Below, one piece after another: positions 1-11,498 of a stretch of 64,000 nt of DNA. The first letter of the stretch is position 1, and each line of letters opens with the position of its first letter. The DNA lies in the NCBI GenBank assembly GCA_002104985.1, contig MCGO01000004.1:620001-684000 (forward strand). The letters run 5' to 3'. The position numbers and the translations under genes were made by a program. The notes below the pieces were generated by a model. It worked only from the letters and a program-made list of their open reading frames with translations. It did not search any database and was not told the DNA's origin. The stretch is from Rhizoclosmatium globosum (lineage: Eukaryota; Chytridiomycota; Chytridiomycetes; Chytridiales; Chytriomycetaceae).

Positions 1-1166
1 TCCAATGCGCTCCAAAATCATCAAGTGTAGGTCATGGCATGCGTAAATCGACGTTGGCCCATCCGCCAAGTTTGCATTTTCTACTGGAGAGTCATCTTTG
101 CTCTCGTCGGGAGAAGGTGGTTTCTTGCCTGACCGTGCCAAAGAGTTGTTCTTGGCGAGTTCCGCCTTGTTGGAAGATATGTTGATTTGCCCAATTTGCG
201 AGAGAGCATCTTCTTGGCTCTATTTTTTATTAGGTTTAGTGGTGTTAGGGAGGGGGTGGGATTATGCGTGGTAATGAAGGAAGAGGAGAGGAGAAAAAGA
301 GGCACAGCTCGAAATTCACCTGACGCATTTGCAGAATCCTCACAGCCTCATCAGGCTGTCTCAATTCACAAAACGATTTCGCCTTCAATAACGTGACAAA
401 GGCAAATTTGTTTGGTTTCAGGACAAGTTGGTAGTTTGCAGTTGTGTCGAGGAGGCGCAAGGTTTCCTCAAAGTTGTGGCGGCGGAAAGACATGATTGCG
501 AGGAATACTGAGATCCAGTCTTTGAGTTCAGACCATTCGGCGATGGTTGCTGGTGCAGAGCCTGAAGCTGGTTTCCGGTCGCGATCGTCCGCATCCTTAC
601 TTCTTAGTTGCTGTTCGACGTATTTCAGAGCACGGTATAAGTTTGTTATACAGTCTTCCATTTTTTGGAGATGTAACTGGCATAGAGCTGGAATAAGGCA
701 TCGTGTAAGATGCAAAATGAACAAGTGGGCGAACGTTTATACCTAAATGTGTCATAGCTGATGCGTAAGCATATTCATTTCCCTTTAGTGGACCACGCTT
801 CATGACGTGATCCAACGTTTTCTCACACAAATGACGTTCCTTTGAAAGAAATTGTATCTAAAAGTAGCAAGATGTTTGATATTGTAAACGGGGTTGTTTC
901 AATAGGCCAGTGTATGTAGTTGAACTTACCCCACAATCCACCAGAATATCTTTCGAACTCACAACCTCCCACTCCGTCAAAAGGTCTGGAAGCTTATTCC
1001 AACCATCTGCTTTGATTGTGGACTTGATTTCCTTGGCGAGGTCTTTCTCCTTCTGGGATCGTGCATCTGATCGTGATGATTCTCGCTGAAGTGAACCAAA
1101 CTTTACTTGCAGAGAGTCTCGCGGACTCGATGTTGCAATGTTATTTGTGGCTAACTTATCCCTCAT
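1..1166 (-). CDS. TPR-like helical repeat protein, 3' part cut by the window edge
   Basis: I do not recognise the family. At least three exons can be read on the minus strand. The first ATG in the frame is at 1166 and the coding sequence runs off the left edge. Clear introns lie at about 688-742 and 213-319, and another between about 850 and 930. The spliced protein has paired-helix, TPR-like periodicity, for example ALCQLHLQKMEDCITNLYRA and FCELRQPDEAVRILQ, after a basic, serine-rich N-terminus. After the 213-319 intron the reading frame is acidic and open to the edge. The acceptor of that intron is my choice among nearby AGs, made because it keeps the frame open. The gene is oriented head to tail with EMC7. 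It could be a complex scaffold, but I see no diagnostic motif. Confidence 0.5.
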
Positions 1167-1275
1167 GTGAAACACTGATCGGCTGAAGTGGACGGAGAGG
1201 TTTCTGTTTGAGAATTATTGTTTCCATTGTTCTTCTCAAAGTCGAATAATTGGTTAACAACGGAAATGAATCACT

Positions 1276-2142
1276 TTATTTCTTTTTCGCCGGGGAAGCA
1301 GCGGCAGCAGCAGCAGCTGGAGCAGTTGGAGCAAACCAATTCGCCAAACTTTCACTGACATCTGGCATTTCCAACTTTGGCTGATTAGCGCGATTTTCTT
1401 GCATCTTCTTCAACTCCTCTGGGTCCAATCCCTCCATCATCTTTGGCAAGAAGAAGAACAAGGCGAATGTTCCTCCCATCATCAACAGCATTGGATTCGC
1501 CATGACCAAACTCATCAAAGTCATTTTTGGACGGGGCTGATAAGAACCACTTCAGTCACAAATATCGGGGATTATGGTATAGCTCACCATAAACGGATCA
1601 ATAACGACTTTCGGTGAAAGCTGCAAGGGAATCTTGACTTCAGGTCCAACAGAGTTCCAGTTTGTTCCATCCACATGCATTGACGCCGCCATATTGTTAC
1701 CAGTGATTGCGACTCTGACCTATCAAAACCGTCAAACTCAACCCCAACCTATCGACCACCAATTCAGTACCTTTGGGAAGTAGTACTCGCGAGATAGAAC
1801 CTCAATTAAATGAACTCCATCATCGACGTTGTCACTGTCAGGCATCATCAATATAAACACACACCATTAACTCTTCTCAATTTTACTCACAAATAGAAGC
1901 CTCCATCAGCGTCCACGAAGGATGTCTGGGCGCCTCCGTTCAGCACAACTCGGGTCGATGGTGAGATTTCGAATTCTAAGCGATTGCAGTAATTTAGTAA
2001 CGTGTTGTGAGGTAGGGGCATCGTAACGCGGACTCTAGTTACCTGGCAGCAACTCGCTTCTCACAAGTTGCCCTTCAATGGGCACGGCAGCCGCGGCGAA
2101 AGTGGCTGTTAAGGTAATGGTGACAAGATCCAGCCAACGCAT
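1276..2142 (-). CDS. EMC7: ER membrane protein complex subunit 7
   Basis: Five exons (2142-2043, 1975-1891, 1834-1771, 1719-1588, 1536-1276) join into about 213 codons. The protein starts with a hydrophobic signal peptide (MRWLDLVTITLTATFAA). A small beta-sandwich region follows, of the carbohydrate-binding-like fold known for this subunit, with a VVLNGGAQTSFVDADGGF stretch matching family members. Near the C-terminus is a transmembrane segment (NPMLLMMGGTFALFFFLPKM) followed by the conserved DPEELKKMQ and MPDVSESLANWF motifs and a lysine-rich tail. In other eukaryotes EMC7 sits on the lumenal side of the EMC insertase, which inserts tail-anchored and multi-pass membrane proteins. All splice junctions are GT-AG and in phase. 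Length is close to the animal protein. Confidence 0.93.
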
Positions 2143-2204
2143 TTTGAGCAATGTTTTCACAGTAGAAGAACAAAAGAAATGATGTTATACATACAGCTTA
2201 TTAT

Positions 2205-3948
2205 TTATTTGGTTTGGTCGCCTTCTTCAGCATACCCAGAGGCTACTCCAGCTCTGCCTTCACTTGCCAATTCAACTTCTGTTTCACCCAGTTTAACTTC
2301 AACACCTTTCCATGAACGACTTTGGTTAAGATATTCAGCAGCTGCACTATTGATCATGAACTTTGACACTGCACCAGCAGTTTTTCGAACTGTCACGACA
2401 CCATCGGCTCCCACAACTTCTTCATCCACATCCTCTGACGTTTGTTCGGCAGAGTAATTCTTTCGTTGCTTGTATGCCCCAGTTACGAGCGAAAAGTGAG
2501 GTTCATCGTCATCGTCTTCGCCTCCATCAGCTCTAGCTTCTTCTTGTGCAGCCTCGATTCCAATGCGCTCCGCAAGTTTGGCCAAGTCGGTCTCGTATGC
2601 ACCAGTCCATTCCTTGTTTGCCACAAGGGCCAGCTCAAGCTCGTAAGGAGTAACGATCGGTTGCATGAAGTCCTTGGAGTCAACGAGAGTGTTTTCTGGA
2701 CATGCCACAAGGACGAAAACTTGAATTTCCATAAAGTTACCAAGCTTGGCTGGTGACGGTTTACCAACCGCAATCAAGTAAGGTTTCTTTCCGCGGGCAG
2801 TTATAAGTCGTTTAAGGTGCTCAATCAGAGGAAGATACGAAACTGTTTCAGCGAAAGTTAGATAAAGACGAGAAGAATAAGAGTATTAAGGGAACGAGAG
2901 TAGTCTCAGAATGTCGGTAGTCGTCATGTACCAGGTGTGAAGCCGGTACTATAAGACGGCACTTCCAAATACCGTATGTCATCATAAGAAGGAGTAGAGA
3001 ACGGCGGGGCTGTGCGCAATAGAAACTTACCAACGCCTAAAGTTCCAACAACGATTCCAATCACATCCGCATCCTTGGCTTTTTGAACCATGACATAGCG
3101 ACGTCTCAAAAGCTTGTTCACAGACGTAGATTCTTCACGAGCAATTTTCAATGCTGGATCGTAAGAAAAACTCTAAGGTCGGCATTAGTTCTTGTGTTAT
3201 GAAATAAACGTTACAAACTACAAACCTGTAAAGTGCTGTGTGTCATCAAGATATTTGTAAGTGTCAAGCTTTCAGCTCCAACATATAGAATCGAGTATTC
3301 GCCGATGTCACGACCTTCAGGCACGACATACTTGCGTCCATAGGCTGAAGCTTCGGCATCGACATTCTTGCCCGCTGTTACACCGACTTCTGTATCGATT
3401 GTAGACACAATCAGGTCCTTGAAACCGGCATTGTTGAGAGTAGTAGAAATGGCTGAAGCGCTGTGACTATAAACAGCATCGAACATGAAGAGAACTGGCG
3501 TCGTGGTGGGGATGAGAGCTGAAACAGAAGAGGAAAGATGCTCCAAGTCTACTGGAGGGTTTCCGAAGACATAAAGAACTGGGATACGAGAGGTTCTGCT
3601 TAGGCAGGTTCGCCCATAGTGAACAACGAGATCGGAGTTAACATGCTCGGCAGCTACTTCGTCAACGCAACAGCTTCCATAAGTAGTATCGGCAAGGATG
3701 TAGAAAGTGTGCTTGACGGTAGCATCCGAGTTTGACCTTTGGTCAAGCAAAAGCGCAACGTCTGTTGCGTACTCAAGCAAGTCATCGGGAAATTGCAGAG
3801 CAATCTAACATTTAGATCACTGAAGGATTAGTTGGTTTTGGTTTCTGTCTCCAAGGAAAAAGGGAAAACGTACATGCAAATAGCCACCTGCTTTCACAGC
3901 ATCGACAGTGCGGTCAATCTCGAAGACTGAATGTATGTCTAATGTCAT
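2205..3948 (-). CDS. DPH2: Diphthamide biosynthesis protein 2
   Basis: DPH2 partners DPH1 in the radical-SAM step that adds an aminocarboxypropyl group to the target histidine of elongation factor 2. The reading frame shows ALQFPDDLLEYATDVALLLD (its start comes from the preceding exon junction), then ILADTTYGSCCVDEVAAEH with the iron-sulfur cysteine region. Further on come VGTLGVG, YLPLIEHLKRL and the C-terminal FVLVACPENTLVDSKDF followed by VTPYELELAL, all typical of the family. Main coding blocks are 3780-3211, 3151-3031 and 2842-2205, with a short first block ending near 3870. The start at 3948 is the first ATG of the block containing FEIDRTVDAVKAGGYLH; a further 5' exon is possible. The intron at 2843-3030 is 188 nt, about three times longer than its neighbours, because it carries an 89-bp dispersed repeat. 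Confidence 0.9.
2903..2991. repeat. 89-bp dispersed repeat, copy 1, inside a DPH2 intron
   Basis: This segment is about 98% identical (two mismatches seen) to 4016-4104, in the same orientation. It lies inside the DPH2 intron 2843-3030. GAGTA is found directly on both sides (2898-2902 and 2992-2996), which looks like a 5-bp target-site duplication. I see no coding potential and no obvious terminal inverted repeat. It may be a small non-autonomous transposon or a solo LTR fragment. Confidence 0.85.
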
Positions 3949-4015
3949 GTCTGCAGCGAAGTGTGATTAGCTTTTGTGAACGCAATTGTAAGGGCTAATG
4001 GAATGAAGAGAGGTT

Positions 4016-4104
4016 GTCTCAGAATATCGGTAGTCGTCATGTACCAGGTGTGAAGCCGGCACTATAAGACGGCACTTCCAAATACCGTATGTCATCATAA
4101 GAAG
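4016..4104. repeat. 89-bp dispersed repeat, copy 2, upstream of DPH2
   Basis: Second copy of the element at 2903-2991. It lies between the DPH2 start and the 3' end of NDUFAF7, 68 bp upstream of the chosen DPH2 start codon. AGAGG occurs at 4009-4013 and again at 4105-4109; this is a duplication only if the element begins 2 bp earlier (TT), so the exact ends are uncertain. Nothing else recognisable lies in this 266-bp gap. Confidence 0.85.
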
Positions 4105-4214
4105 AGAGGGGATGGCATGTACATGCGATGAAACACACCTTTTTCAAATGAACTTTTTCTGCAACACACAAAAAAGAAAAAGTGAAGTCAAACCCCATCG
4201 GGCATTTAATGTAT

Positions 4215-5946
4215 TTATTTTGCCTCTTTTGGGACGTCCACTGTCAACGGCTTGAAAGGATACGGCGTCACGTCCCCTTCTCGAGTCACAGCCATGAACT
4301 TGTAGATTTCTCCCATTCCGTTCACACCAGATGGTCCCACCAACCTTTCATAAGACGAAGCTAAATCCTTTCTCTTAGCTGCATCCGCAACCTTCATCAA
4401 GACCTGTAATCGCTGCACAATTCCCATAGACCTCAAAAAGTCTCCCTGATTCATCAATTCATAAGATTTGACACCTAACAAAAAAAATGAATACCAAATA
4501 CAGCCAAACATGCAGAAAAGCATACCTGTATCAATGAATGCTTTTGCCAAAAAGGAGAAATCTACATCTGCAGTAAGATCCGAATCTCCAGGTTTGGATA
4601 AAGCTGAAACAAATTTATGGCTTTGGATTCCCTAACAGTGTTAAGTCAGCCACAGAAATCCATCTCAGCAAAAACAATACTCACTCGCATGGTGTCCGAC
4701 ATGATCAAGTTCTTTCCGTAATCTGCAATTAGCGCGAATCCTCCGTCTTCCTTGATGCGTTCCCCGATCTTGTGAGCATACGTGTAGCAGTCTGGAGAAA
4801 CTTCAATTCGACTGCCTTCTTTAAATCGAAGGTATCGAGGATCTTTGAGAAGAGTTATGGAGGCTTTGGTTGGTCCAGGAGAAAGAATGTAGCGGAAGTT
4901 GTGAGGACTACCTCAAAGAAGGTTAATTTAGATTCACAGTAAATGTGGAATATTACGTTGATGAGGAATCATCGGTGTCGACCATAACTTCCCTCCATCC
5001 ATCACTCGCCATCTTTAATTCGTTAGGCTTTCAAGGAAATCCAATATGTGCAACATACTTGGAATTGGTACACAGGCATTGCATCAAAGAATTCATGGGC
5101 AATTAACATTATTGGAAGTCCTGTATAGATGTTTAGCGATCTTAGACAATATCCATCGACACATACCACGTTCGACACTTTCCAATCCATCATGCCAATG
5201 AATCTGAAATCCCTCCCTCTTCTCTTCTGTTCTACCTTGAACAACGCCCTTCTCAACTACATCATTACGCACATCTTGAACTTCTTCACCAGTTAGAAGT
5301 TTGCTTTGAACTCCACGCAAATATGGACTCGCTTCCACCATATTTACACTTCCAATTGCCTCAGTAAATCCTTTAAACTGCGTTACAGTTCTCAGCACAT
5401 CACTCATCAAAGTTCCTCGTCCAGGCCCTAACTCCACAATATTGAATTTACGTGGCGATCCCATTTGCTGCCATTGAGCAACAAGCCAAACCCCAATTAG
5501 CTAGTTTCGAAAGTGCAGTGAGTATGTAGAATGTACACGATGTGTTTGCAGTTTTTCAAACTCACTTCTCCAAACATCTGACTAATCTCAGGAGAGGTTA
5601 CGAAATCTCCTTTGGTTCCAAACACGTCCTGTTTCATGTAGTATCCTCCCATGGGATGTGTCAGAGCTTGGCGCATGAATTGTGCCGTTGAGATTGGGCC
5701 GGTGATCTGTGACAGCGTTCAATGATATATTGGTAATGAATTCGACTCAACTCTGATAGTTTCAGCAAGATGCCGTGATAGTGGCGTATGTGGTTCCTTG
5801 TTTGCTGGTCGTGCTTTCACAAGAAGTGGAGAGCTTGGACCATTCGGGTTTGTCGAAGGGGCCGGGCCGACAGTATTGCCCAACTCTCCGAGTATAGCAC
5901 GGTTATTGCCTGTGGCGAGGGTTCTACGCTGAAGAGCACGGAACAT
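4215..5946 (-). CDS. NDUFAF7: NDUFAF7/MidA-type arginine methyltransferase (complex I assembly)
   Basis: NDUFAF7 symmetrically dimethylates an arginine of the NDUFS2 subunit during assembly of mitochondrial complex I. The start at 5946 gives MFRALQRRTLATGNN, an arginine-rich presequence without acidic residues; the frame is open further upstream but has no ATG there. Conserved blocks follow: LSRHLAETI, TGPISTAQFMRQALTHPMGG with YYMKQDVFG, SPEISQMFGE, then the SAM-binding NIVELGPGRGTLMSDVLR and LPIMLIAHEFFDAMPVYQFQ. The C-terminal block with QGDFLRSMGIVQRLQVL is also typical. At least six exons are separated by short introns. Presence of this factor implies a functioning complex I. Confidence 0.92.
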
Positions 5947-6474
5947 TTCTGCCCTTTGACTCAGTTGTTTTCCAAAAGAAGGAAAGACAACGGTAGCGAA
6001 CAAAACGAAGCGGAAAAGAAGTATTAATTCAGCTATGAAGAGCAGCTCTCAAACCGTAGAGCTATGGTTTGTGCACTGGGACGGGTTTTACTGGGGAATC
6101 ACTTCAACACTTTATTTTCTAGGAACAACAATATATTATATAAATGTTTTTTCGCTGATATCAATGGCAGAAGGAGGGAAAGGAAAGGGGGATGAAACGG
6201 TGAGGGGACAAAAGGGGGAATTTCCCCTTTCCCTTCTTCCCATTTCCTTCCGTAAATGTGAGTGCCCTCGCCATACCCCATCCCCACCTCCCCGATCTAT
6301 CTATCATCAAGGCATCCAACTATGTAGTTGGTGTACATCAAATCTGAGCACAATGACCTTACGAAGTTCAAGCCGGATCGTGATGTTTGGGAGCGTAGGA
6401 ATAGCAGATGTCAGAACGAGATGCACACAAATCTTATTACCGATAACTAACTTTCGTAAAATCTCAGTTGAAAG
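5947..6474. promoter_or_regulatory. eL15 upstream region with a probable 5'UTR intron
   Basis: Noncoding stretch between the divergent NDUFAF7 and eL15 genes. A GTGAGT donor at 6258 and an acceptor CTCAG ending at 6467 bracket a probable 210-nt intron in the 5' untranslated region, with the branch-like ACTAAC at about 6445. The eL15 start codon lies 8 nt after that acceptor. A purine-rich segment (6173-6225) precedes the donor. No gene is seen here. Confidence 0.55.
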
Positions 6475-7089
6475 ATGGGTGCCTACAAGTACTTGGAAGA
6501 GTTGCAGCGCAAGAAGCAGTCCGATGTCGTCCGTTTCCTCCTCCGTGTTAGATGTTGGGAGTTCCGTCAGTTGAACGTCATCCACCGTGCTTCTCGTCCA
6601 TCTCGCCCAGACAAGGCTCGTCGTTTGGGATACAAGGCCAAGCAGGGATACGTCATCTACCGTGTCCGTGTCCGCCGTGGTAACCGTAAGCGACCAGTCA
6701 AGAAGGGAGCTGTCTTCGGTAAGCCAGCCTCCCAGGGAGTTAACCAGCTCAAGTTTGAGCGCTCCCACCGTGCCACCGCTGAAGAGCGTGTTGGTCGCAA
6801 GTGCGGTAACCTCCGTGTCCTTAACTCCTACTGGGTTAACCAGGACTCCACTTTCAAGTTCTACGAGGTTATCCTTGTTGACCCATCCCACAAGGCGATC
6901 CGTCGCGATGCTCGCATCAACTGGATCGTTGCTCCAGGACAGAAGCACCGTGAGTCCCGCGGTCTTACCTCCATTGGTAAGCAGAACCGTGGTCTCGGAA
7001 AGGGTCACAAGTTCCACAAGGTCCAGGGTGGTGGTCGCAGAAAGAACTGGAAGCGCCGCAACACCCTCTCCCTCCGCAGATACCGTTAA
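6475..7089 (+). CDS. RPL15: Large ribosomal subunit protein eL15
   Basis: A single 204-codon coding exon matches eL15 over its whole length, from [19 protein letters not shown] through [18 protein letters not shown] and [19 protein letters not shown] to the basic C-terminus TLSLRRYR. The length equals that of yeast and animal eL15. eL15 binds 25S/28S rRNA in the large subunit. Codon use is strongly biased to C- or T-ending high-expression codons (CGT, AAG, CTC, GTC), unlike its neighbours but like uL3 at 29161. A strong bias of this kind leaves long open frames on the opposite strand, which are not genes. The only likely intron is in the 5'UTR. Confidence 0.98.
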   Translation: MGAYKYLEELQRKKQSDVVRFLLRVRCWEFRQLNVIHRASRPSRPDKARRLGYKAKQGYVIYRVRVRRGNRKRPVKKGAVFGKPASQGVNQLKFERSHRATAEERVGRKCGNLRVLNSYWVNQDSTFKFYEVILVDPSHKAIRRDARINWIVAPGQKHRESRGLTSIGKQNRGLGKGHKFHKVQGGGRRKNWKRRNTLSLRRYR

Positions 7090-7246
7090 AGAATGTATCA
7101 TGGAGTTGGGCCATACTGGAATTTTTGGATTCTTGTGGGATTTGTACATGGGAAGCCGTTCTTTGTTCAATGTTGCCCAATAAATTGGAGAGTACCATCC
7201 ACTACCTGTTAACTGTTAATTATCCTTCTTGAACCATGTATGTACA

Positions 7247-8320
7247 ATGGTAGATAAAAGAGAGGACGAGGTTGTTGAAACACAACCCAAAAAAAAATCC
7301 AGAACAATGACACGCCCAAGCCGTAGCTGGACATTACCCGAGACAATCAAGACACAACTCCAAGGTCCGCATCCAACTTGGCTCGCTGCTGTTGAAGCAA
7401 CGCGCGTGGCATCCATGTACCAGGCCCTTGAAACGGTCCAAGCGGCAAGACTCAGAACACCAACCAAGGCGCCTGAGTTCGTCGAGACACCAAACAGCAT
7501 ACTTGGCGGCCCACCTGTTTCCTGGAATGCGGCGGTGTCTCCGGCCGCTGCATCGCGTAACCGTTACTCGAATGTGGTTCCATTCGATGCAAACCGTGTG
7601 ACTCTCAATGCAGAAAACGACTACATTAACGCCTCGAAAATCGAAGTGTTTCGTCGCCACTACATTGCCGCGCAAGGACCACTGCCGCAGACCACCCCGG
7701 ACTTTTGGCAGATGGTGTGGGAGCAAAATTCGAAAGTCGTGGTAATGCTTACCAATTGCGAAGAGAAAGGCGTTACCAAGTGCCATCGCTATTGGCCTGC
7801 TACTGTGGGTACAACGTTGGACACTACGCTGGATGGTGGGCTTGTGAAAGTCACGTTGGAGAATGAATCAGAGGAGGGCCCTATCGTGATACGTACGTTT
7901 AAGATTGATAACACATCCGAAACGGAGTCGCGAACTGTGTACCAAGTTCATTTTACACAATGGCCAGATCATCAAGGGGCAGACGTGCAATCCATTCTGG
8001 ATACCATCAACAAAGCCAACTCTCTCAACAGTTTGGCTCAAGGCCCAATGGTTGTGCATTGTTCTGCTGGAGTAGGAAGAACGGGAACTTTTTGTACTAT
8101 TGATGCGGTACTGGATTACATCACGAATTCGACTGAAAAGTATGGAGGAGATACGAAGTTTGAAGGACAAGTTGTAACAGCAGAAAACAACTTTGAATTG
8201 GATCCTATTTATCAGTGCGTAATGCGATTGAGATCTCAGCGTTACCTGATGGTCCAAACGCATGATCAGTACAGAATTTGTTATGAAGCCGTGGTGCATG
8301 GATTAATTGGGCTCAATTGA
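7247..8320 (+). CDS. Classical protein tyrosine phosphatase
   Basis: An intronless 357-codon ORF; the ATG at 7247 is the first in frame. It has the full set of classical PTP motifs: NRYSNVVPFDANRV (substrate loop), DYINASKIEVF, RHYIAAQGPLPQTTPDFW, the catalytic-acid loop TQWPDHQG, and the phosphate-binding loop VVHCSAGVGRTGTFC with nucleophilic cysteine and arginine. The closing helix block SQRYLMVQTHDQYRICYEA follows. No membrane segment is seen, so it is probably a soluble phosphotyrosine phosphatase of the fungal Ptp1/Pyp type. The next gene, on the same strand, encodes a much larger paralogue, pointing to an old tandem duplication. Confidence 0.93.
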   Translation: MVDKREDEVVETQPKKKSRTMTRPSRSWTLPETIKTQLQGPHPTWLAAVEATRVASMYQALETVQAARLRTPTKAPEFVETPNSILGGPPVSWNAAVSPAAASRNRYSNVVPFDANRVTLNAENDYINASKIEVFRRHYIAAQGPLPQTTPDFWQMVWEQNSKVVVMLTNCEEKGVTKCHRYWPATVGTTLDTTLDGGLVKVTLENESEEGPIVIRTFKIDNTSETESRTVYQVHFTQWPDHQGADVQSILDTINKANSLNSLAQGPMVVHCSAGVGRTGTFCTIDAVLDYITNSTEKYGGDTKFEGQVVTAENNFELDPIYQCVMRLRSQRYLMVQTHDQYRICYEAVVHGLIGLN

Positions 8321-8474
8321 CTTTAAAGAAAGAATTTATTAATTATGCTTTCTTCCTTTTCCCCTTATTTGATTTTTGGAGGCAGCGGCACACAATTGCC
8401 GCAAAATCAATCCTCACTTTGCCACCTGCTGTTTCCCCATCTGACATTACTTTCGCAAGGACCGCAAAGAACAA

Positions 8475-11457
8475 ATGGTATGCACTGCAGACAGCACACA
8501 TCCATCGCTTCATGGTCTAACTCAGAGTGTTTCGTCAGGGAGGGCGCCTGTCGAAAGCAACAAACTCGCAGCGCACCACGTCGCAGCGCACCAACGAAGA
8601 CGACCCGCGCAGCATCGGCAGCAACAACTCGAGCCGAATCCACTCGAGCCGAATCCGCGGCGAAAGCACCGTCACCGTCGTTCCTCGCGAAAGCACCGAG
8701 GACCTGCCAACGCCACGCGCGGTGCTGCTGCCCGTGGCGGCCCCGTCTGGCCCCCCCTCGGCTCCAGCTCTGCAGCAACAGCAACAGTCGCTTCAACGCT
8801 CACAGCTGCTTCTGAGCGATGACCCTCTGCCCCGTCCGGACCCTTTAATTGCGGATCCCACCCCAGACCCATCATCATCAAAAGATGCTCAAACTCCATC
8901 CGACCTCACAGACACTGATTTTCTATTTGCCTCAATGCGAACGCGGTCACTGCGGCTGGCCCAGAGTGAATCGGAATCGATTCGACAAATGGTCAAAAGG
9001 CACCGACGGCGCTCATCTATTCTCACACAAAACCTGAGTATATTCTCTCCCACGTCCTCGATTGCTTCAACATCAGAAATTCCAGCCATACCAAATATAA
9101 ATGCAATCAACGTGACTCCTGCAACTGATCCTGCGAATTCTGCTTCATCAGCTTCTCCATTGCGTGAACTCTTAATGACTCGAGGAGGAAACCCATCGAA
9201 TTCGAGCACTCTATCAACTACAACTACTTCAACTGTTTCGACTTCTAGCCGAAGGCATCAGAAACACCCATCCCTGGAAATTCTGCTTCAGTCGTTCACA
9301 CCAACAACAACACCCACTTCACCCCATGCACCACCCTTACTCATGCAAACAGGAGGAGCGACTTCTTCACCACAAAATATGCAACCTCAAGCACAGTTTG
9401 CTTTCCCCCAATCCTCCCTTCTATCTCGCCGTCTTGGAAATCGAACTCAGAGTCACCAGCAGCAGCCGCTCCTCCAACTACAGCCCCCTCTGGCTCAACA
9501 AGCAAGAGTGCACTCTTCGCCATCACCAGCTACAATGCACTCATCTCAACAGCAAGCAAAACACCTCCCTGCCCCACTCAGCTTGATTCCTCCAAAGCGA
9601 TTAGATCTGTCGGGAATTATAGCTCCTGGAGCCCGTCTCCAAATTCAACAGCCCATCGACTCGCCGATGGGTAGTGCAGGATCTACCTTCTCAGGACCAA
9701 ATGGAATGGGTGGTGGTGGCTCGAAACCTGGTGCATCGCTTTCTCATACTATTAGCGACATGTTAGATCCTCGCACTCTCCCTCCATGGCTCGATAGCCT
9801 TGTTCGTGAAGGCGCCGGAGTTCCCTCTCGCCTCGATAAGGCGTTTAAAATCATTGAAGAAGTAGACGCATTGCGACGAGGACATTCAGCTGCAGGGAGT
9901 ATGTACCGTCGTGGCGGAAGCAACAGTGCCACTGTAGAGGAAGAAGGAGTAACTGCATCTGGTTGGAGAGTTGGACGGAAAGTAACAATGAAGGAGGCGT
10001 TTGGTCGAGGCGCGTTTGGCCGGAATCGGTATGCTGATATCTTTCCTTTTGACCAGTGGCGTATTTCGCTTGTGTTTCCTAGCCCTGTGGTTTCAAAAGC
10101 GATCAAGAGTCCTCCTGCTGCGGGGGCGGCTGCTGCTGTGCCTGTACAGTTGAGTGATTACATCAATGCGAGTTTACTAGATACCCGGATCGTATGGGGA
10201 GTACGGGAAGGAGATCCTGCATATGAAGGGAGGTTTGATGAAACAAGGGGTAATGAAGGAGTTTTACCTGGAGTGGGCGTGTTTGGAAAGCGCTATATTG
10301 CAGCTCAAGGGCCTATGGCTGATACTATTGGCGACTTTTGGAAAATGTGTTGGGACTGGAATGTGAACGTAATAGTGATGCTGACCAAAGAAGAGGAGAA
10401 GGGGCGTCTAAAATGTGCACGTTACTGGCCATCTGAAGGTGGTGCCACTGGAAGTGCTGTCAGCAGCGCCAATTCTTTTGGCAGTGGAGGTAGTGCAGGA
10501 ATTTGCACAAAGTTTCAATGGGAACATGGTCCAGATGCCGACATTGAAATTGTGTTTATCGATCAAAAAGTCTTGAAAGGTGGGGAGATTTTGGTCAGGC
10601 AGTTTGAGTTTATTCGTACTATTGGACGAAAAGACGGCGAAGTAGTTGGGGCTGGTGAAACTGTACGGGTTATTCATCAAATTCAGTTTTTGGGATGGCC
10701 TGATCACAAATCCTCTGATCCCGATGTCGTGTTGGATGTGATTGATGTTGCCAATGCTCTGCAACGCGAAGCAGGACCAACTGCAGGTCCTATGGTTGTA
10801 CATTGCAGTGCCGGATGTGGACGAACAGGAACTTTCTGTACAATTGATACCGTTCTCTATCAATTGGAAAATGGAAGTCCTGGAACAATAACTCCAGAGT
10901 CTGTGACGCTTTCAGTTCCGGATTCTGCAACTACTGCTACATCTATTTCATCAACAGTGACGACAACAACTCCAGAAAGGATATCTCCCACAACATCCAA
11001 CAAACGAACAAGTCTCTCTTTGACAGTGAAATCAGCATCTTCTCGAAAACTAGCCGCCCTTTCCTCGGACGTTCTGAAAGCCAGCTTGGCAGAAGATATG
11101 GTGTTCCAGTGTGTCATGACGCTCCGCGCGCAACGCGTGTTTATGGTACAGACTCTCGACCAATATGCTTTCTGTTATGAAGCAGTGGTGGCACGAATGG
11201 CAACATGGGAGAAACAAGGCAGAGTACCCAAGTGGAGGGCAGTGTTGAATCCAGCGCCGCGATCGCCACGCGTTCCTGAGAGTGCGAGATCAACTGGTGG
11301 CTGGAAGTTGAAAGCTTCTGATTCAGGCAACGCTTCCAAGCCTGATTCAATCTGGTCTCCGGCTGCGAACAGACCAGGCGTTGTTCCACCTCACACGCCG
11401 GCAGTATCCGGGAGTGGTGTATTTGACTGGGCTGCTGCAATGAGAAATGACAAATAG
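8475..11457 (+). CDS. Large tyrosine phosphatase with a disordered N-terminus (Ptp2/Pyp-like)
   Basis: A reading frame of over 970 codons ends in a PTP domain. The frame is open from 8521 but has no early ATG. I infer that the start codon at 8475-8477 is followed at once by an intron 8478-8538 (GTATGC donor, TCTAAC branch, CAG acceptor), giving MGGRLSKATNSQ. Residues 1 to about 420 are rich in Ser, Thr, Pro and Gln and probably disordered. The catalytic half has NRYADIFPFDQWR, DYINASLLD, KRYIAAQGPMADTIGDFW, GWPDHKSSD and the P-loop VVHCSAGCGRTGTFC. About 70 extra residues separate the P-loop from the last conserved block (FQCVMTLRAQRVFMVQTLDQ). Yeast Ptp2/Ptp3 and S. pombe Pyp1/Pyp2 share this layout and inactivate stress MAP kinases; that role is only inferred here. 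Confidence 0.88.
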
Positions 11458-11498
11458 ACTTTTTTTCCCCCATACATATTATTCTTCAGGAAAAAAAC

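Noticed and set aside
6307..7170. 287-codon open frame on the minus strand opposite eL15
   Set aside because: Shadow of the strongly biased codon use of eL15; the composition is Leu/Val/Thr-rich with no recognisable domain, and no ATG context.
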